NCBI RefSeq assembly: GCF_004403985.1
Contig: NZ_SOHL01000003.1
Coordinates: 490,454 to 554,453 of the forward strand
DNA: 64,000 nucleotides
From: Cryobacterium gelidum
GTDB lineage: Bacteria > Actinomycetota > Actinomycetes > Actinomycetales > Microbacteriaceae
Reading direction: 5' to 3'
Part shown: in pieces, positions 26,228-35,007 of the stretch
How positions within the stretch are numbered: the first letter of the stretch is position 1
Layout: the number at the start of each line of letters is the position of its first letter
Translations under genes and position numbers: made by a program
Notes under the pieces: generated by a model
Databases searched by the model: none
Told to the model about the DNA's origin: nothing
What the model saw: only the letters and a program-made list of their open reading frames with translations

Positions 26228-26944
26228 CTAGGCGGTGAGGCCGAGGCCGTCCATGCGGCGGGTGTGCGCTGCGATGAGCTCGGTGAAGACCGGTTCGATG
26301 CGCGCCTCGGCACCCTCGGCAGGGTCGGCGGCCGGCATGGCCGACCGGGCCACGAGCAGGGTGTCACCGACGAGTCGGCGGCCCCACATGGCCAGCCGTG
26401 AGCCAAGCGCCACGTCGTTCTCGATGGCGGTTTGTAATTCCTGTATCAGCACACCGGTGCCGGAATCTTCACCGAGCAGCTGCGCCACTCGGGGCCCGAT
26501 GTCGCGCGGCAGGCCATCCGACAGGCGAATAAAGAAATCGTCGAGCAAACCACCGCAGAGGTAGCAGCTCAGGAGCAGCTCGTGCCACTCGGCGCCGCTG
26601 GTTTCGCGGCGAAACCCATCGAGGGCCACGACGAACGGGGCCATCTCGGTGGCCGGCTCGTGCCCGCGGCGTCGAATCTCGGTAATCAGGCCGTGATGCT
26701 TGCTCAGCGCTCGACCGGCGGCCGTGCTGAGTCCCTCCTTCACGGCGAGGTTCGGCGCGGTGGCTAAGGCCCGTGCCAGACTTTCAAACTCGCCGAGCTC
26801 GCGGTACGCGGCTTGGCCGAGAAAATGCCGCACTCCGGGAGCGAGCGAACTGATGTCCATTTTTTCGGTTGGCTGGAGCACCCCGCGGGCGGAAAGCCGC
26901 GGAGCTTCAGTGCGCTGCGGGCGCCGACCGGACCACGTGACCAC
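26228..26944 (-). CDS. Ferritin-like fold protein (MiaE-like)
   Basis: 238 residues. The helical bundle has candidate di-iron ligands in helix positions, for example REFGE-like ELGEFESLARAL, SKHHGLITEIRRRG and AEWHELLLSCYLCGGLLDDF. This pattern fits the actinobacterial ferritin-like proteins related to MiaE tRNA hydroxylase. A substrate is not assured; most members are annotated only by fold. Convergent with the upstream membrane gene and divergent from the RNA helicase. The true start could be the internal Met (MDISSLAPGV) at residue 29. Confidence 0.7.
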   Translation of the reverse strand: MVTWSGRRPQRTEAPRLSARGVLQPTEKMDISSLAPGVRHFLGQAAYRELGEFESLARALATAPNLAVKEGLSTAAGRALSKHHGLITEIRRRGHEPATEMAPFVVALDGFRRETSGAEWHELLLSCYLCGGLLDDFFIRLSDGLPRDIGPRVAQLLGEDSGTGVLIQELQTAIENDVALGSRLAMWGRRLVGDTLLVARSAMPAADPAEGAEARIEPVFTELIAAHTRRMDGLGLTA

Positions 26945-27089
26945 GGGCTTAGCTTAGGACAGCGCGCCTGTGGCCGCGGTACAGACGGGGCAGTAAGGTG
27001 GAATTACGTCGCCGGCAAGGATCGGTGGCCGCTGCCCGAGACGCAAAAACGGGCGCACTTCGCTTCCAGTTAATGACAGGCATACATTC

Positions 27090-28670
27090 GTGACTTTCTC
27101 CGAACTTAATATTGACCAGGACATGGTCGACTCCCTTGCTGCCAAGGGCATCCTCGAACCGTTCCCCATCCAGACCCAGACCATCCCCCTCGCCCTGGCC
27201 GGCCAGGACATCATCGGTCAGGCTAAGACCGGCACCGGCAAGACCTTTGGTTTCGGCCTTCCGGTCATCCAGCGCCTCGGCCTCGACCCCGAGCCCGGCG
27301 TTCAGGCGCTCATCGTCGTTCCGACCCGAGAACTGTGCGTGCAGGTCTCGGAAGACCTCGAGCTCGCCGCGACGGGCCGCAACACCAAGATCGTTTCCAT
27401 TTACGGTGGCAAGGCCTATGAGGGCCAGATCGAACAGCTCAAGGCCGGCGCGCAGATTGTCGTCGGAACTCCCGGCCGCCTGCTCGACCTCGCCAGCCAG
27501 CGCCTGCTCACTCTCGCCAACGTGCGCGAAATGGTGCTCGACGAAGCAGACAAGATGCTCGACCTCGGTTTTCTCTCCGACATCGAGAAGCTCTTCGCGC
27601 AGACCCCGTCGACCCGCCACACCATGCTGTTCTCGGCGACGATGCCCGGACCGATCGTGGCCCTGGCCCGACGCTTCATGAACCGTCCGATTCACATTCG
27701 CGCGACCGACCCCGATGAGGGCCTGATGCAGGCCAACATCGAGCACCTCGTCTACCGCGCCCACAACATGGACAAGGACGAAGTCATCGGCCGCATCCTC
27801 ATGGCGGAGGGCCGCGGCAAGACCATCATCTTCACCCGCACCAAGCGCGCCGCCGCGAAGCTCGTCGAGGAACTCGGCGATCGTGGCTTCAACGCCACGG
27901 CCGTGCACGGCGACCTGAATCAGGAGCAGCGCGAACGTGCCATGGCGAGTTTCAAGAGCGGTAAGAAGGAAATTCTGATCGCAACGGATGTCGCAGCTCG
28001 CGGCATCGACGTTGAAGACGTCACCCACGTGATCAACCACACCATTCCCGAAGACGAGAAGGCGTACCTGCACCGCGTCGGCCGCACCGGTCGCGCCGGC
28101 AAGAACGGCATCGCCGTGACCTTCGTCGACTGGGATGACCTGCACAAGTGGTCGCTGATCAATAAGGCCCTCGACTTCGGCCAGCCGGAACCGATGGAAA
28201 CCTACTCGTCGTCGCCGCACCTCTACACCGATCTGAACATCCCAGCCGGCTCCAAGGGCCGCCTGCGGGCAACCCCGGTGAAGGATGTCGCCGCTGGTGA
28301 TGCGCGCACCGGCGGCGCCGGTCGTTCCGGCGGGGCACGCTCCGGCGCCGGCAGTCGTTCCGACTCGGGTCGTTCCGGCGCTGCACGCTCTGGTCGTTCT
28401 GAGGGAGGTCGCGGTTCCGGCCATGGCGATTCCGCGCGCAGCTCAGACCGCCCGGCGACAAGCCCAGTAGCTTCCGGTGCCGACGAGGCGAGTCGGCCCA
28501 CTCGGTCGCGCACCCGCGTTGGCTCCAGCACCAACCCGGACGCCCCGGCCGCAACCTCCGCTGCCGGCACCCACGATGGCGGCGGAGCCGAGCACCACGA
28601 CGGCAACAGCGCGCCGCTGCGTCGCAGCCGCACGCGTCGTCGCTCTCCGCAGTCCGGCAGCACCATCTAA
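27090..28670 (+). CDS. DEAD-box ATP-dependent RNA helicase (RhlE type)
   Basis: 526 residues, GTG start at 27090. All motifs are present: Q-motif FPIQTQTIPLAL, Walker A AKTGTGKT, Ia PTRELCVQV, II DEAD, III SAT, and VI HRVGRTGRAG. Beyond residue ~390 a long Gly/Arg/Ser-rich tail (repeats of the type SGARSGAGSRSDSGRSG) ends in a basic RRSRTRRRS. Such tails bind RNA and promote condensation. Probably involved in RNA degradation or ribosome assembly, including at low temperature. Confidence 0.93.
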   Translation: MTFSELNIDQDMVDSLAAKGILEPFPIQTQTIPLALAGQDIIGQAKTGTGKTFGFGLPVIQRLGLDPEPGVQALIVVPTRELCVQVSEDLELAATGRNTKIVSIYGGKAYEGQIEQLKAGAQIVVGTPGRLLDLASQRLLTLANVREMVLDEADKMLDLGFLSDIEKLFAQTPSTRHTMLFSATMPGPIVALARRFMNRPIHIRATDPDEGLMQANIEHLVYRAHNMDKDEVIGRILMAEGRGKTIIFTRTKRAAAKLVEELGDRGFNATAVHGDLNQEQRERAMASFKSGKKEILIATDVAARGIDVEDVTHVINHTIPEDEKAYLHRVGRTGRAGKNGIAVTFVDWDDLHKWSLINKALDFGQPEPMETYSSSPHLYTDLNIPAGSKGRLRATPVKDVAAGDARTGGAGRSGGARSGAGSRSDSGRSGAARSGRSEGGRGSGHGDSARSSDRPATSPVASGADEASRPTRSRTRVGSSTNPDAPAATSAAGTHDGGGAEHHDGNSAPLRRSRTRRRSPQSGSTI

Positions 28671-28691
28671 CAACGAAACAGAACCATCCGT

Positions 28692-28743
28692 GCCCGGCTC
28701 TTGGGCTGTCGCCGTTTCGGCCGTGGCAGCCCCGGGGCCGGGC
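28692..28743 (+). terminator. Stem-loop after the DEAD-box helicase gene
   Basis: GCCCGGC (28692-28698) pairs with GCCGGGC (28737-28743), and inside it GGGCTG (28703-28708) pairs with CAGCCC (28727-28732). The stem is followed by GTTCCTGTTTCC, a weak T-rich stretch. It begins 22 nt past the stop. Confidence 0.5.
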
Positions 28744-28860
28744 GTTCCTGTTTCCCCCACACTCGTTCGCGGCGCCGTTGTTTCGTATGCGTTAGTTTCA
28801 CGCGCCGCCGTTCCACCGGGCGCTGAAACTGGCGACGCCGCGGCATTCGCTGCCGAAAGA

Positions 28861-29730
28861 TCAGCCGTAGATGGGAGCCGAACCGCGGCCCTCGGCGATG
28901 ATGCGCTCGAGCACCTCGGGGGCGGTCGTGTTCTCGCCGAGCCGGTTGGGTTTGCCGGTGCCGTGGTAATCACTCGAGCCAGTGACGACCAGCCCGAACT
29001 TGGCAGCCAGCTCATACAGCCGTGCCGTGGGTTCGGGCTTGTTCTCGCGGTGCGCCAATTCGAGGCCGAACAGTCCGGCTTCGACCAGGGTCTTCAACCG
29101 AGATTCCGCCACAATATCGTCGATCCCGCGGGTGGCAGGGTGGGCGATGACCGGCACTCCCCCGGCGGCTCGCACGAGTTGGATCGCCCGCAACGGATCG
29201 GGGGCATAGTGCGGCTGGTAGTAGCCGGCCTTCCAGTGGAGGATGCCCGCGAAGGCGGCGCTGCGATTGAGGGCGTGACCGCGGGCGACGAGGGCGTCGG
29301 CGATGTGCGGCCGGCCAACGGTCGCCTCCGGAGTGGTCTGGGCGAGCACGTCGTCCCAGCTCAGGTCATAGTCCGCTCCGATGCGGGCAACCATCTGTTC
29401 GGCCCGGGTGAAACGTGCGGCACGCACGCGGGTCAATTCGGCGAGCAGGGCCGAATCGGCCGGGTCGAAGAGATATGCCAAAAGATGCACACTGGCGTAC
29501 TGCACCCGGGTGCTAAATTCCATTCCGGGAATAAGTGTCATGTGTTCAACTTCCGCTGCAGCGGATGCTTCGGGCCAACCGGCCGTCGAGTCGTGGTCGG
29601 TCAGCGCGATGGTGCCGAGGCCGGCAGCGGCAGCGGCCCGCACGAGTTCGGCGGGGGTCTCGGTGCCGTCCGACACGCTCGAATGTGCGTGCAGGTCGAT
29701 CGGACCATGGAATTGCCGCGCGACTGCCAT
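28861..29730 (-). CDS. PHP-domain phosphoesterase (RNase AM/YciV-like)
   Basis: 289 residues. The PHP metal site is visible: DLHAHSSVSDG at residues ~12-22, TDHDSTAG ~44-51, GMEFST ~69 and the late SSDYHGTGKPN. This set is typical of the YciV/TrpH family, which hydrolyses 3',5'-nucleoside bisphosphates and 5' ends of small RNAs. The stop lies 118 nt beyond the stem-loop of the convergent helicase gene. Confidence 0.9.
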   Translation of the reverse strand: MAVARQFHGPIDLHAHSSVSDGTETPAELVRAAAAAGLGTIALTDHDSTAGWPEASAAAEVEHMTLIPGMEFSTRVQYASVHLLAYLFDPADSALLAELTRVRAARFTRAEQMVARIGADYDLSWDDVLAQTTPEATVGRPHIADALVARGHALNRSAAFAGILHWKAGYYQPHYAPDPLRAIQLVRAAGGVPVIAHPATRGIDDIVAESRLKTLVEAGLFGLELAHRENKPEPTARLYELAAKFGLVVTGSSDYHGTGKPNRLGENTTAPEVLERIIAEGRGSAPIYG

Positions 29731-29827
29731 GCCCCCATGCTAGTTGGCCGCCCTCCGGCCCATGGCCGCGGCGTCGGGCCCGGGCCGACGGGGGATTCCC
29801 CAGAATTCTGATCTAGGGTTCAATTCA

Positions 29828-30865
29828 ATGTTCCCTCGACTCCTTCGGGCGCTTCTTCTGGTCGGCGCGGCCGCTTTCCTGCTGGTCTGCACCTGGCCGC
29901 AGGCGTTCGGCCTGCACAACAGCTGGGTCGTGGCCCACCTTGTGTCTTTTCGTGCCATCGCCGTGATCGGCGCGGTCGTCGGCCTCGTTCTGCTCGGGCT
30001 GCTTCGGTTCCTTCGCCCGTTACGCCCAACCCTGGGCATGGCCATGGTGTTGCTCGCTCTCTTCGGGGTGGCCAATGTCGGCATCCTGGCCTCCCGTGGA
30101 TTCAATGCCGGCACCGCTCAGGTCAGCACCGAAGCGGGTGTCAGCTCCATTACCGTATTGAGCTGGAACACGCTCGGTGATGTTCCCGGCGCCGCGGTCA
30201 TCGCCGACCTCGCCGTTGCGCAGAACGCCGACGTCGTCACTCTGCCCGAAACCACGGAAGAAACCGGCATCCTGATTGCCGAGGGGATGCGCGAGGCTGG
30301 ACGGCCGATGTGGGTGCACACGCTCGCTTTCGATCGGGTCTCCAAGGCTCGTTCTACGACCGTGCTGATCAGCCCCGACCTCGGTGACTACGTCGTGAGC
30401 AATGCAGCGGGGTCCGGCCCACCCGGCAACACCAACGTGCTGCCGACCGTCGTGGCCGAACCGACCGATGGCAGCGGCCCGACCATCGTCGCGGTGCACG
30501 CCGTCTCCCCCATTCAATACGAGATGTCGAACTGGCGCAGCGATCTCGACTGGCTCGCCACCCAGTGTCAGGGCGACAGCGTGATCATGGCGGGCGACTT
30601 CAATGCCACGCTCGACCACATGGCCGACCGGGCAGGCGGGGGCACCGGCGCTGTGCTCGGCAACTGCGTGGATGCCGCGCTGTCGGCCGGTGCGGCATCC
30701 GTCGGCACCTGGCCCACCAGCATTCCCGCCCTGCTCGGCAGCCCCATCGACCACGTCATGGTCACCCCGAACTGGCAGGTGGCCACGCTGCGGGTGATCG
30801 AGACGCTCGATGACGCCGGCAGCGACCACCGGCCGATCGTGACCACACTCACACCGGCTCCGTAG
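29828..30865 (+). CDS. Membrane-anchored endonuclease/exonuclease/phosphatase family protein
   Basis: 345 residues from ATG 29828. Three N-terminal membrane helices (within residues 5-85) are followed by an extracytoplasmic EEP domain with SWNTLGD, LPETTEE (metal Glu), VHAVSP, AGDFNAT and terminal SDHRPI motifs. The full set of DNase I-like catalytic residues is present. Substrate may be a phosphodiester, lipid or nucleotide outside the cell; the family is diverse. Confidence 0.88.
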   Translation: MFPRLLRALLLVGAAAFLLVCTWPQAFGLHNSWVVAHLVSFRAIAVIGAVVGLVLLGLLRFLRPLRPTLGMAMVLLALFGVANVGILASRGFNAGTAQVSTEAGVSSITVLSWNTLGDVPGAAVIADLAVAQNADVVTLPETTEETGILIAEGMREAGRPMWVHTLAFDRVSKARSTTVLISPDLGDYVVSNAAGSGPPGNTNVLPTVVAEPTDGSGPTIVAVHAVSPIQYEMSNWRSDLDWLATQCQGDSVIMAGDFNATLDHMADRAGGGTGAVLGNCVDAALSAGAASVGTWPTSIPALLGSPIDHVMVTPNWQVATLRVIETLDDAGSDHRPIVTTLTPAP

Positions 30866-30935
30866 CGCCGGTCCGGCGCAGGATCGGCAGGCGCCGGATC
30901 AACATCCGTCCAGAGTGCGGTGCCAGAATGGAGGA

Positions 30936-32480
30936 ATGGCTGATACCACTGCTTCCGCATTCACCCCCGCCGCGCGCTCGAACGAGAACCGCTCAACGAC
31001 ACCGGGCTCATCCGGCTTCAAATCGTTCATCGGCAGCGGATGGGCCGAACGCACCGACGTTCTGCCCCCGGCCCGCGAGCAGGCGCCCTTCGCTGCCGCG
31101 CGCCGCGCGCGCCTATCCGCACAGTATCCCGGACAGCGCCTGATCATTCCAGCGGGCCGGTTGAAGCAACGCTCCAACGACACCGACTACGCCTTCCGCG
31201 CCCACTCCGCCTTCGCCCACCTCACCGGTTGGGGCAGCGACAGCGAACCCGGTGCCGTGCTCGTGCTCGAACCAACCGCCGCCGGCGGCCACGACGCGAC
31301 CCTGTACTTTCGGGAACGGGCCGGCCGCGACTCCGACGAGTTCTACGCCAACCCCGACATCGGCGAATTCTGGATCGGCCCACGCCCCTCGATCGCGCAG
31401 GTTGCCAGCGACCTCGCACTCGGTGTGCGCGGCATCGCCGACCTCGCCGATGTGCTGCGCTGTGCCGACAGTGCAACCCTCGTGCTGCGCGAGGCTGACC
31501 CGACCTTCACCGAACGAGTTGACGAGGCCCGCCTGCGCTTCGCCGCGGAACGTGTGCTCGGCAGCAACGCCTCCGATTCCGCGTTCAGCATCGAGATCAA
31601 CGCCGAGCATGAGCCCGACGGGGCCCTGGCCCGCGATCTCTCCGAGCTGCGCCTCGTGAAGGACGCCTGGGAGATCGAACAGATGCGCGTCGCCGTCGCG
31701 GCCACCGCCCGCGGATTCGACGATGTCATCGCCGACCTGCCGCGATCGAGCGTGCACGCCCGCGGGGAACGCCTGGTCGAGGGCGTGTTCAACACCCGGG
31801 CCCGCAGCGACGGAAACACGGTCGGCTACGACACCATCGCTGCCTCCGGCCCGCACGCCTGCATTTTGCACTGGACCCGCAACGACGGCGTCGTCGCCCC
31901 CGGCGACCTCATCCTCATCGACGCCGGCGTGGAACTCGACAGCTACTACACCGCCGACATCACCCGCACCCTGCCGGTCAACGGCGTCTACAGCGAAGTA
32001 CAGCGGCTGGTTTACGAAACCGTGCGTGAGGCAGCGGATGCCGCCTTTTCCGTCGCTCGCCCCGGCGCTGTCTTTCGTGATGTGCACGCCGCCGCGATGA
32101 ACGTCATCGCTCGGCGCACCGCCGAGTGGGGCATGCTTCCGGTCACCGCCGAAGAGGCCCTGCAGCCGGAGAACGGCCAGCACCGCCGATACATGGTGCA
32201 CGGCACCAGCCACCACCTCGGCATCGACGTGCACGATTGCGCGCAGGCACGCCGCGACATGTACATGGACGGAGTGCTCGAACCGGGCATGGTCTTCACC
32301 ATTGAACCCGGACTGTACTTTCAGCCAGACGACCTCACCGTTCCCGCCGCGTTTCGCGGCATCGGCGTGCGCATCGAAGATGACATCCTGGTGACAGAGA
32401 CCGGGGCCGAGAACCTCTCCGCAGCCATCCCGCGCACCGCCAGCGAGGTCGAGGCCTGGATAGCGGCCGCCCAGCGCTGA
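30936..32480 (+). CDS. Aminopeptidase P family (Xaa-Pro) metallopeptidase
   Basis: 514 residues from ATG 30936, 3 nt after GGAG. An N-terminal creatinase-type domain carries the AMP_N pattern (QRLIIPAGRLKQRSNDTDY). The pita-bread catalytic domain has the dinuclear metal ligands in DAGVELDSYYTADITRT (two Asp), HGTSHHLGIDVHD (His), FTIEPGLYF (Glu) and RIEDDILVT (Glu). Cleaves N-terminal residues preceding proline in the cytoplasm. Starts 71 nt after the EEP gene in the same direction. Confidence 0.93.
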   Translation: MADTTASAFTPAARSNENRSTTPGSSGFKSFIGSGWAERTDVLPPAREQAPFAAARRARLSAQYPGQRLIIPAGRLKQRSNDTDYAFRAHSAFAHLTGWGSDSEPGAVLVLEPTAAGGHDATLYFRERAGRDSDEFYANPDIGEFWIGPRPSIAQVASDLALGVRGIADLADVLRCADSATLVLREADPTFTERVDEARLRFAAERVLGSNASDSAFSIEINAEHEPDGALARDLSELRLVKDAWEIEQMRVAVAATARGFDDVIADLPRSSVHARGERLVEGVFNTRARSDGNTVGYDTIAASGPHACILHWTRNDGVVAPGDLILIDAGVELDSYYTADITRTLPVNGVYSEVQRLVYETVREAADAAFSVARPGAVFRDVHAAAMNVIARRTAEWGMLPVTAEEALQPENGQHRRYMVHGTSHHLGIDVHDCAQARRDMYMDGVLEPGMVFTIEPGLYFQPDDLTVPAAFRGIGVRIEDDILVTETGAENLSAAIPRTASEVEAWIAAAQR

Positions 32481-32496
32481 ACCTGCTCGCGCGTGA

Positions 32497-33033
32497 CTAC
32501 ACGGGGGGCGTAGTGGCTTCCGGGACTTCAGGTGCGGAGGGAGAGCCGGAGAGCAGATTGCGGGCCCGGTGGACCAGCTCGGCATCGACGATGACCTGAT
32601 AGTTGGTCGCGATGACCTGCATGGTCGACGTGAAGTCACGCCGCCGCCGGTTGATGGCGTAGCTGGCTATGCCCAGCAGCATGCCGAACCCGGCGCCCAT
32701 GATGAGGGCGGCAAACACAAACGGCAGGCTCGACCCGGTCGGTGAGAACAAAAAAAACAGAATTCCGAAAAATATTCCCAGCCAGGCACCGGATCCTGCG
32801 CCCGCAAGAGCCACTCGGCCGTAGGTGAGTTTGCCGGTCACCCGCTCAACACTCTTGAGGTCGTTGCCCACGATCGAGAGCTCTTTCACGGGAAAGTCGG
32901 CTTTAGCGAGTGCGTCGACCGCGCCCTGCGCGTCAGCGTACGTGCTGTAGCTGCCGAGCACTTCACCGCGCGGCAGCACGGGAGGCAGCACCGGGCGCCG
33001 GCGGGAAAAAAGACTCTGGTTGCTCATAAGCAC
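32497..33033 (-). CDS. General stress protein 17M-like membrane protein
   Basis: 178 residues; the start could equally be the ATG at 33027. The domain LGSYSTYADAQGAVDALAKA...FPVKELSIVG matches the general stress protein 17M-like/YflT family. Two hydrophobic segments (AGAGSGAWLGIFFGILFFLF and FVFAALIMGAGFGMLLGIAS) follow, with a C-terminal TNYQVIVDAELVHRARNLL. Function unknown; often stress-induced. Convergent with the aminopeptidase gene and divergent from the MgtE-like gene. Confidence 0.82.
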   Translation of the reverse strand: MLMSNQSLFSRRRPVLPPVLPRGEVLGSYSTYADAQGAVDALAKADFPVKELSIVGNDLKSVERVTGKLTYGRVALAGAGSGAWLGIFFGILFFLFSPTGSSLPFVFAALIMGAGFGMLLGIASYAINRRRRDFTSTMQVIATNYQVIVDAELVHRARNLLSGSPSAPEVPEATTPPV

Positions 33034-33122
33034 ATTCTTCCACGTCGGCCTGACTGTGTGTCTGAATGACGAACCGTTCGCGCCGGGCCATCATTGTCGG
33101 GCCAGTGGCCTACATTTATAGT

Positions 33123-34454
33123 GTGAGTGCCACCAGAGTTTTTGTTGCCCGACTGGCCGGGTGCATCGTTTTCGACCCCGCGGGCGACCGCGTGGGCAAG
33201 GTGCGCGATGTTCTGGTGGTGTACCGAAAAAACGACCCGCCCAGCGTCGTCGGTCTGATCGTGGAGATCCCCGGCAAGAGACGCGTGTTCGTGTCGATCA
33301 ACCGGGTCACCAGCATCGGCAGCGGCCAGATCATCACGACCGGCCTGATCAACGTGCGCCGCTATGAACAGCGCGGCGGTGAAGTGCGCGTCATCGCCGA
33401 ATTGCTCGGCCGCAAAGTGCTCTTCACCGACGGCTCCGGCGAGGCGACCATCGAAGACGTCGCGATCAAGGAAGGCACAGAAGCCGACTGGGCCGTCAGC
33501 CAGCTGTTTGTACGCCGGCCCAAGACCAGCGCCTCGCCCTTCGTCAAGGGCGTCACGAACTTCGCCACCTGGGCCGAGGTCCGCGAGAAAAAAACCGAGG
33601 GGCAGGCGCAATCCGCCGAGCACCTCATTGCGACCTATTCTGATCTCAAGCCGGCCGACCTGGCCAATACCTTGCTCGACCTGCCGCGCGAGCGCATGTT
33701 CGAGGTGGCCGGTGAGCTGCCCGACGATCGCCTCGCCGACGTGCTCGAGGAGATGCCCGAATCCGATCAGGTCGGCATTCTCACCAGCCTCGGTGACGCC
33801 CGCGCCGCCGACGTGCTCGACCAGATGCAGCCAGACGACGCGGCCGACCTCATCGCCCAGCTGCCCGAAGAACGCGGCGAGCAACTGCTCGACCTGATGG
33901 AGCCCGAAGAGGCCGAAGACGTACGTTTCCTGCTCTCCTACGCCCCCGACACCGCCGGTGGGCTCATGACGACCGAGCCGATCATCGTCTCGGCCGACGC
34001 CACCGTCGCTGAAGGGCTCGCGCGTATCCGTCGTCACGACCTGGCACCGGCCCTTGGCGCGGCGATCTGCGTCACCCTGCCCCCTTACGAAGCACCCACC
34101 GGTCGTTTTCTGGGCATGGTGCATTTTCAGCGGATGCTGCGCTACCCGCCCCACGAACGCCTCGGCACGCTGCTCGACGCCGGCCTGGACCCGGTAACCG
34201 CGGACACCTCGGCCGCTGAAGTCAGCCGGATCCTCGCGAGCTATGACCTGGTCTCGGTGCCGGTGGTCGATGAGAATTACCGACTGGTCGGGGTGGTGAC
34301 GATTGATGACGTGCTCGACTACCTGCTGCCCGACGACTGGCGCAGCCACGACGGCAATGATGATGTGCGCCGCCGCGCCACCGCTCGCAGCGAATTGAGA
34401 ACCGGCAGCATTCCGCTGCCCGGAGCGCAAAGGACGACTCGTGGCCCGCAATAA
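33123..34454 (+). CDS. Soluble MgtE-N / CBS domain protein with PRC-barrel
   Basis: 443 residues from GTG 33123. Order: a PRC-barrel-like N-terminus (GCIVFDPAGDRVGKVRDVLV), a second such unit (GRKVLFTDGSGEATIEDVAI), the MgtE N-terminal superhelix (repeats DLPRERMFEVAGELPDDRLA, LDQMQPDDAADLIAQLPEER) and a CBS pair (last VPVVDENYRLVGVVTIDDVL). The five-helix channel domain of MgtE is absent, so this is a cytoplasmic sensor-like protein and not a transporter. Its stop overlaps the DUF1003 gene by 14 nt; the pair plus mrp form an operon. Confidence 0.88.
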   Translation: MSATRVFVARLAGCIVFDPAGDRVGKVRDVLVVYRKNDPPSVVGLIVEIPGKRRVFVSINRVTSIGSGQIITTGLINVRRYEQRGGEVRVIAELLGRKVLFTDGSGEATIEDVAIKEGTEADWAVSQLFVRRPKTSASPFVKGVTNFATWAEVREKKTEGQAQSAEHLIATYSDLKPADLANTLLDLPRERMFEVAGELPDDRLADVLEEMPESDQVGILTSLGDARAADVLDQMQPDDAADLIAQLPEERGEQLLDLMEPEEAEDVRFLLSYAPDTAGGLMTTEPIIVSADATVAEGLARIRRHDLAPALGAAICVTLPPYEAPTGRFLGMVHFQRMLRYPPHERLGTLLDAGLDPVTADTSAAEVSRILASYDLVSVPVVDENYRLVGVVTIDDVLDYLLPDDWRSHDGNDDVRRRATARSELRTGSIPLPGAQRTTRGPQ

Positions 34455-35007
34455 CCGCGCCGACCTGCGCCTGGATGCGCCCAAGGGCCTACGCACCGGC
34501 AACCTCGTGGGTCTTGGCCGCAATGGCCACAGCCGGGACAGCTTCGGCCGCTTCACCGAGGCCATCGCCCGCGGCATGGGGACCCCCTGGTTTTTGCTCG
34601 GGCTCACCCTGTTCGCCGTCGCCTGGATCTCCTGGAACACCCTCGCCCCGGAGGCGTGGCGGTTCGACTCGGTTGCGCTCGGCTTCATCGCGCTGACTCT
34701 CGTGCTCTCGATGCAGGCTTCCTACGCCGCGCCGATGATTCTGCTCGCGCAGAACCGGCAAGACGACCGCGACCGGGTGCAGTTCGAGCAGGACCGGCAG
34801 CGGGCCGAACGCACTCTCGCCGACACCGAGTACCTCGCCCGTGAGGTCGTGGCGCTGCGCATTGCCATCAAGGACATGGCCTCGAAGGACTTCATTCGCG
34901 GAGAATTGCGAGCGTTGCTCGAGCATTTGGACGAGCGCAGTGACGAGCGCAGTCAACCTGACGACGTCCCTGACAGCAGCAGCACGGAAAGCCGCCCACG
35001 CGCATGA
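34441..35007 (+). CDS. DUF1003 membrane protein
   Basis: 188 residues, GTG start inside the end of the previous gene. Two membrane helices (TPWFLLGLTLFAVAWISWN and VALGFIALTLVLSMQASYA) followed by the family signature APMILLAQNRQDDRDR and a coiled C-terminal region. It may act as the membrane partner of the soluble MgtE-N protein. That inference rests on conserved adjacency. The stop overlaps the mrp ATG. Confidence 0.88.
   Translation: MARNNRADLRLDAPKGLRTGNLVGLGRNGHSRDSFGRFTEAIARGMGTPWFLLGLTLFAVAWISWNTLAPEAWRFDSVALGFIALTLVLSMQASYAAPMILLAQNRQDDRDRVQFEQDRQRAERTLADTEYLAREVVALRIAIKDMASKDFIRGELRALLEHLDERSDERSQPDDVPDSSSTESRPRA

Noticed and set aside
27000-27090. Riboswitch or cold-shock leader before the DEAD-box gene
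   Set aside because: No recognisable conserved structure; only short unpaired sequence was seen.
33123-34454. Magnesium transporter MgtE
   Set aside because: No membrane helices are present; only the N-terminal and CBS domains remain.
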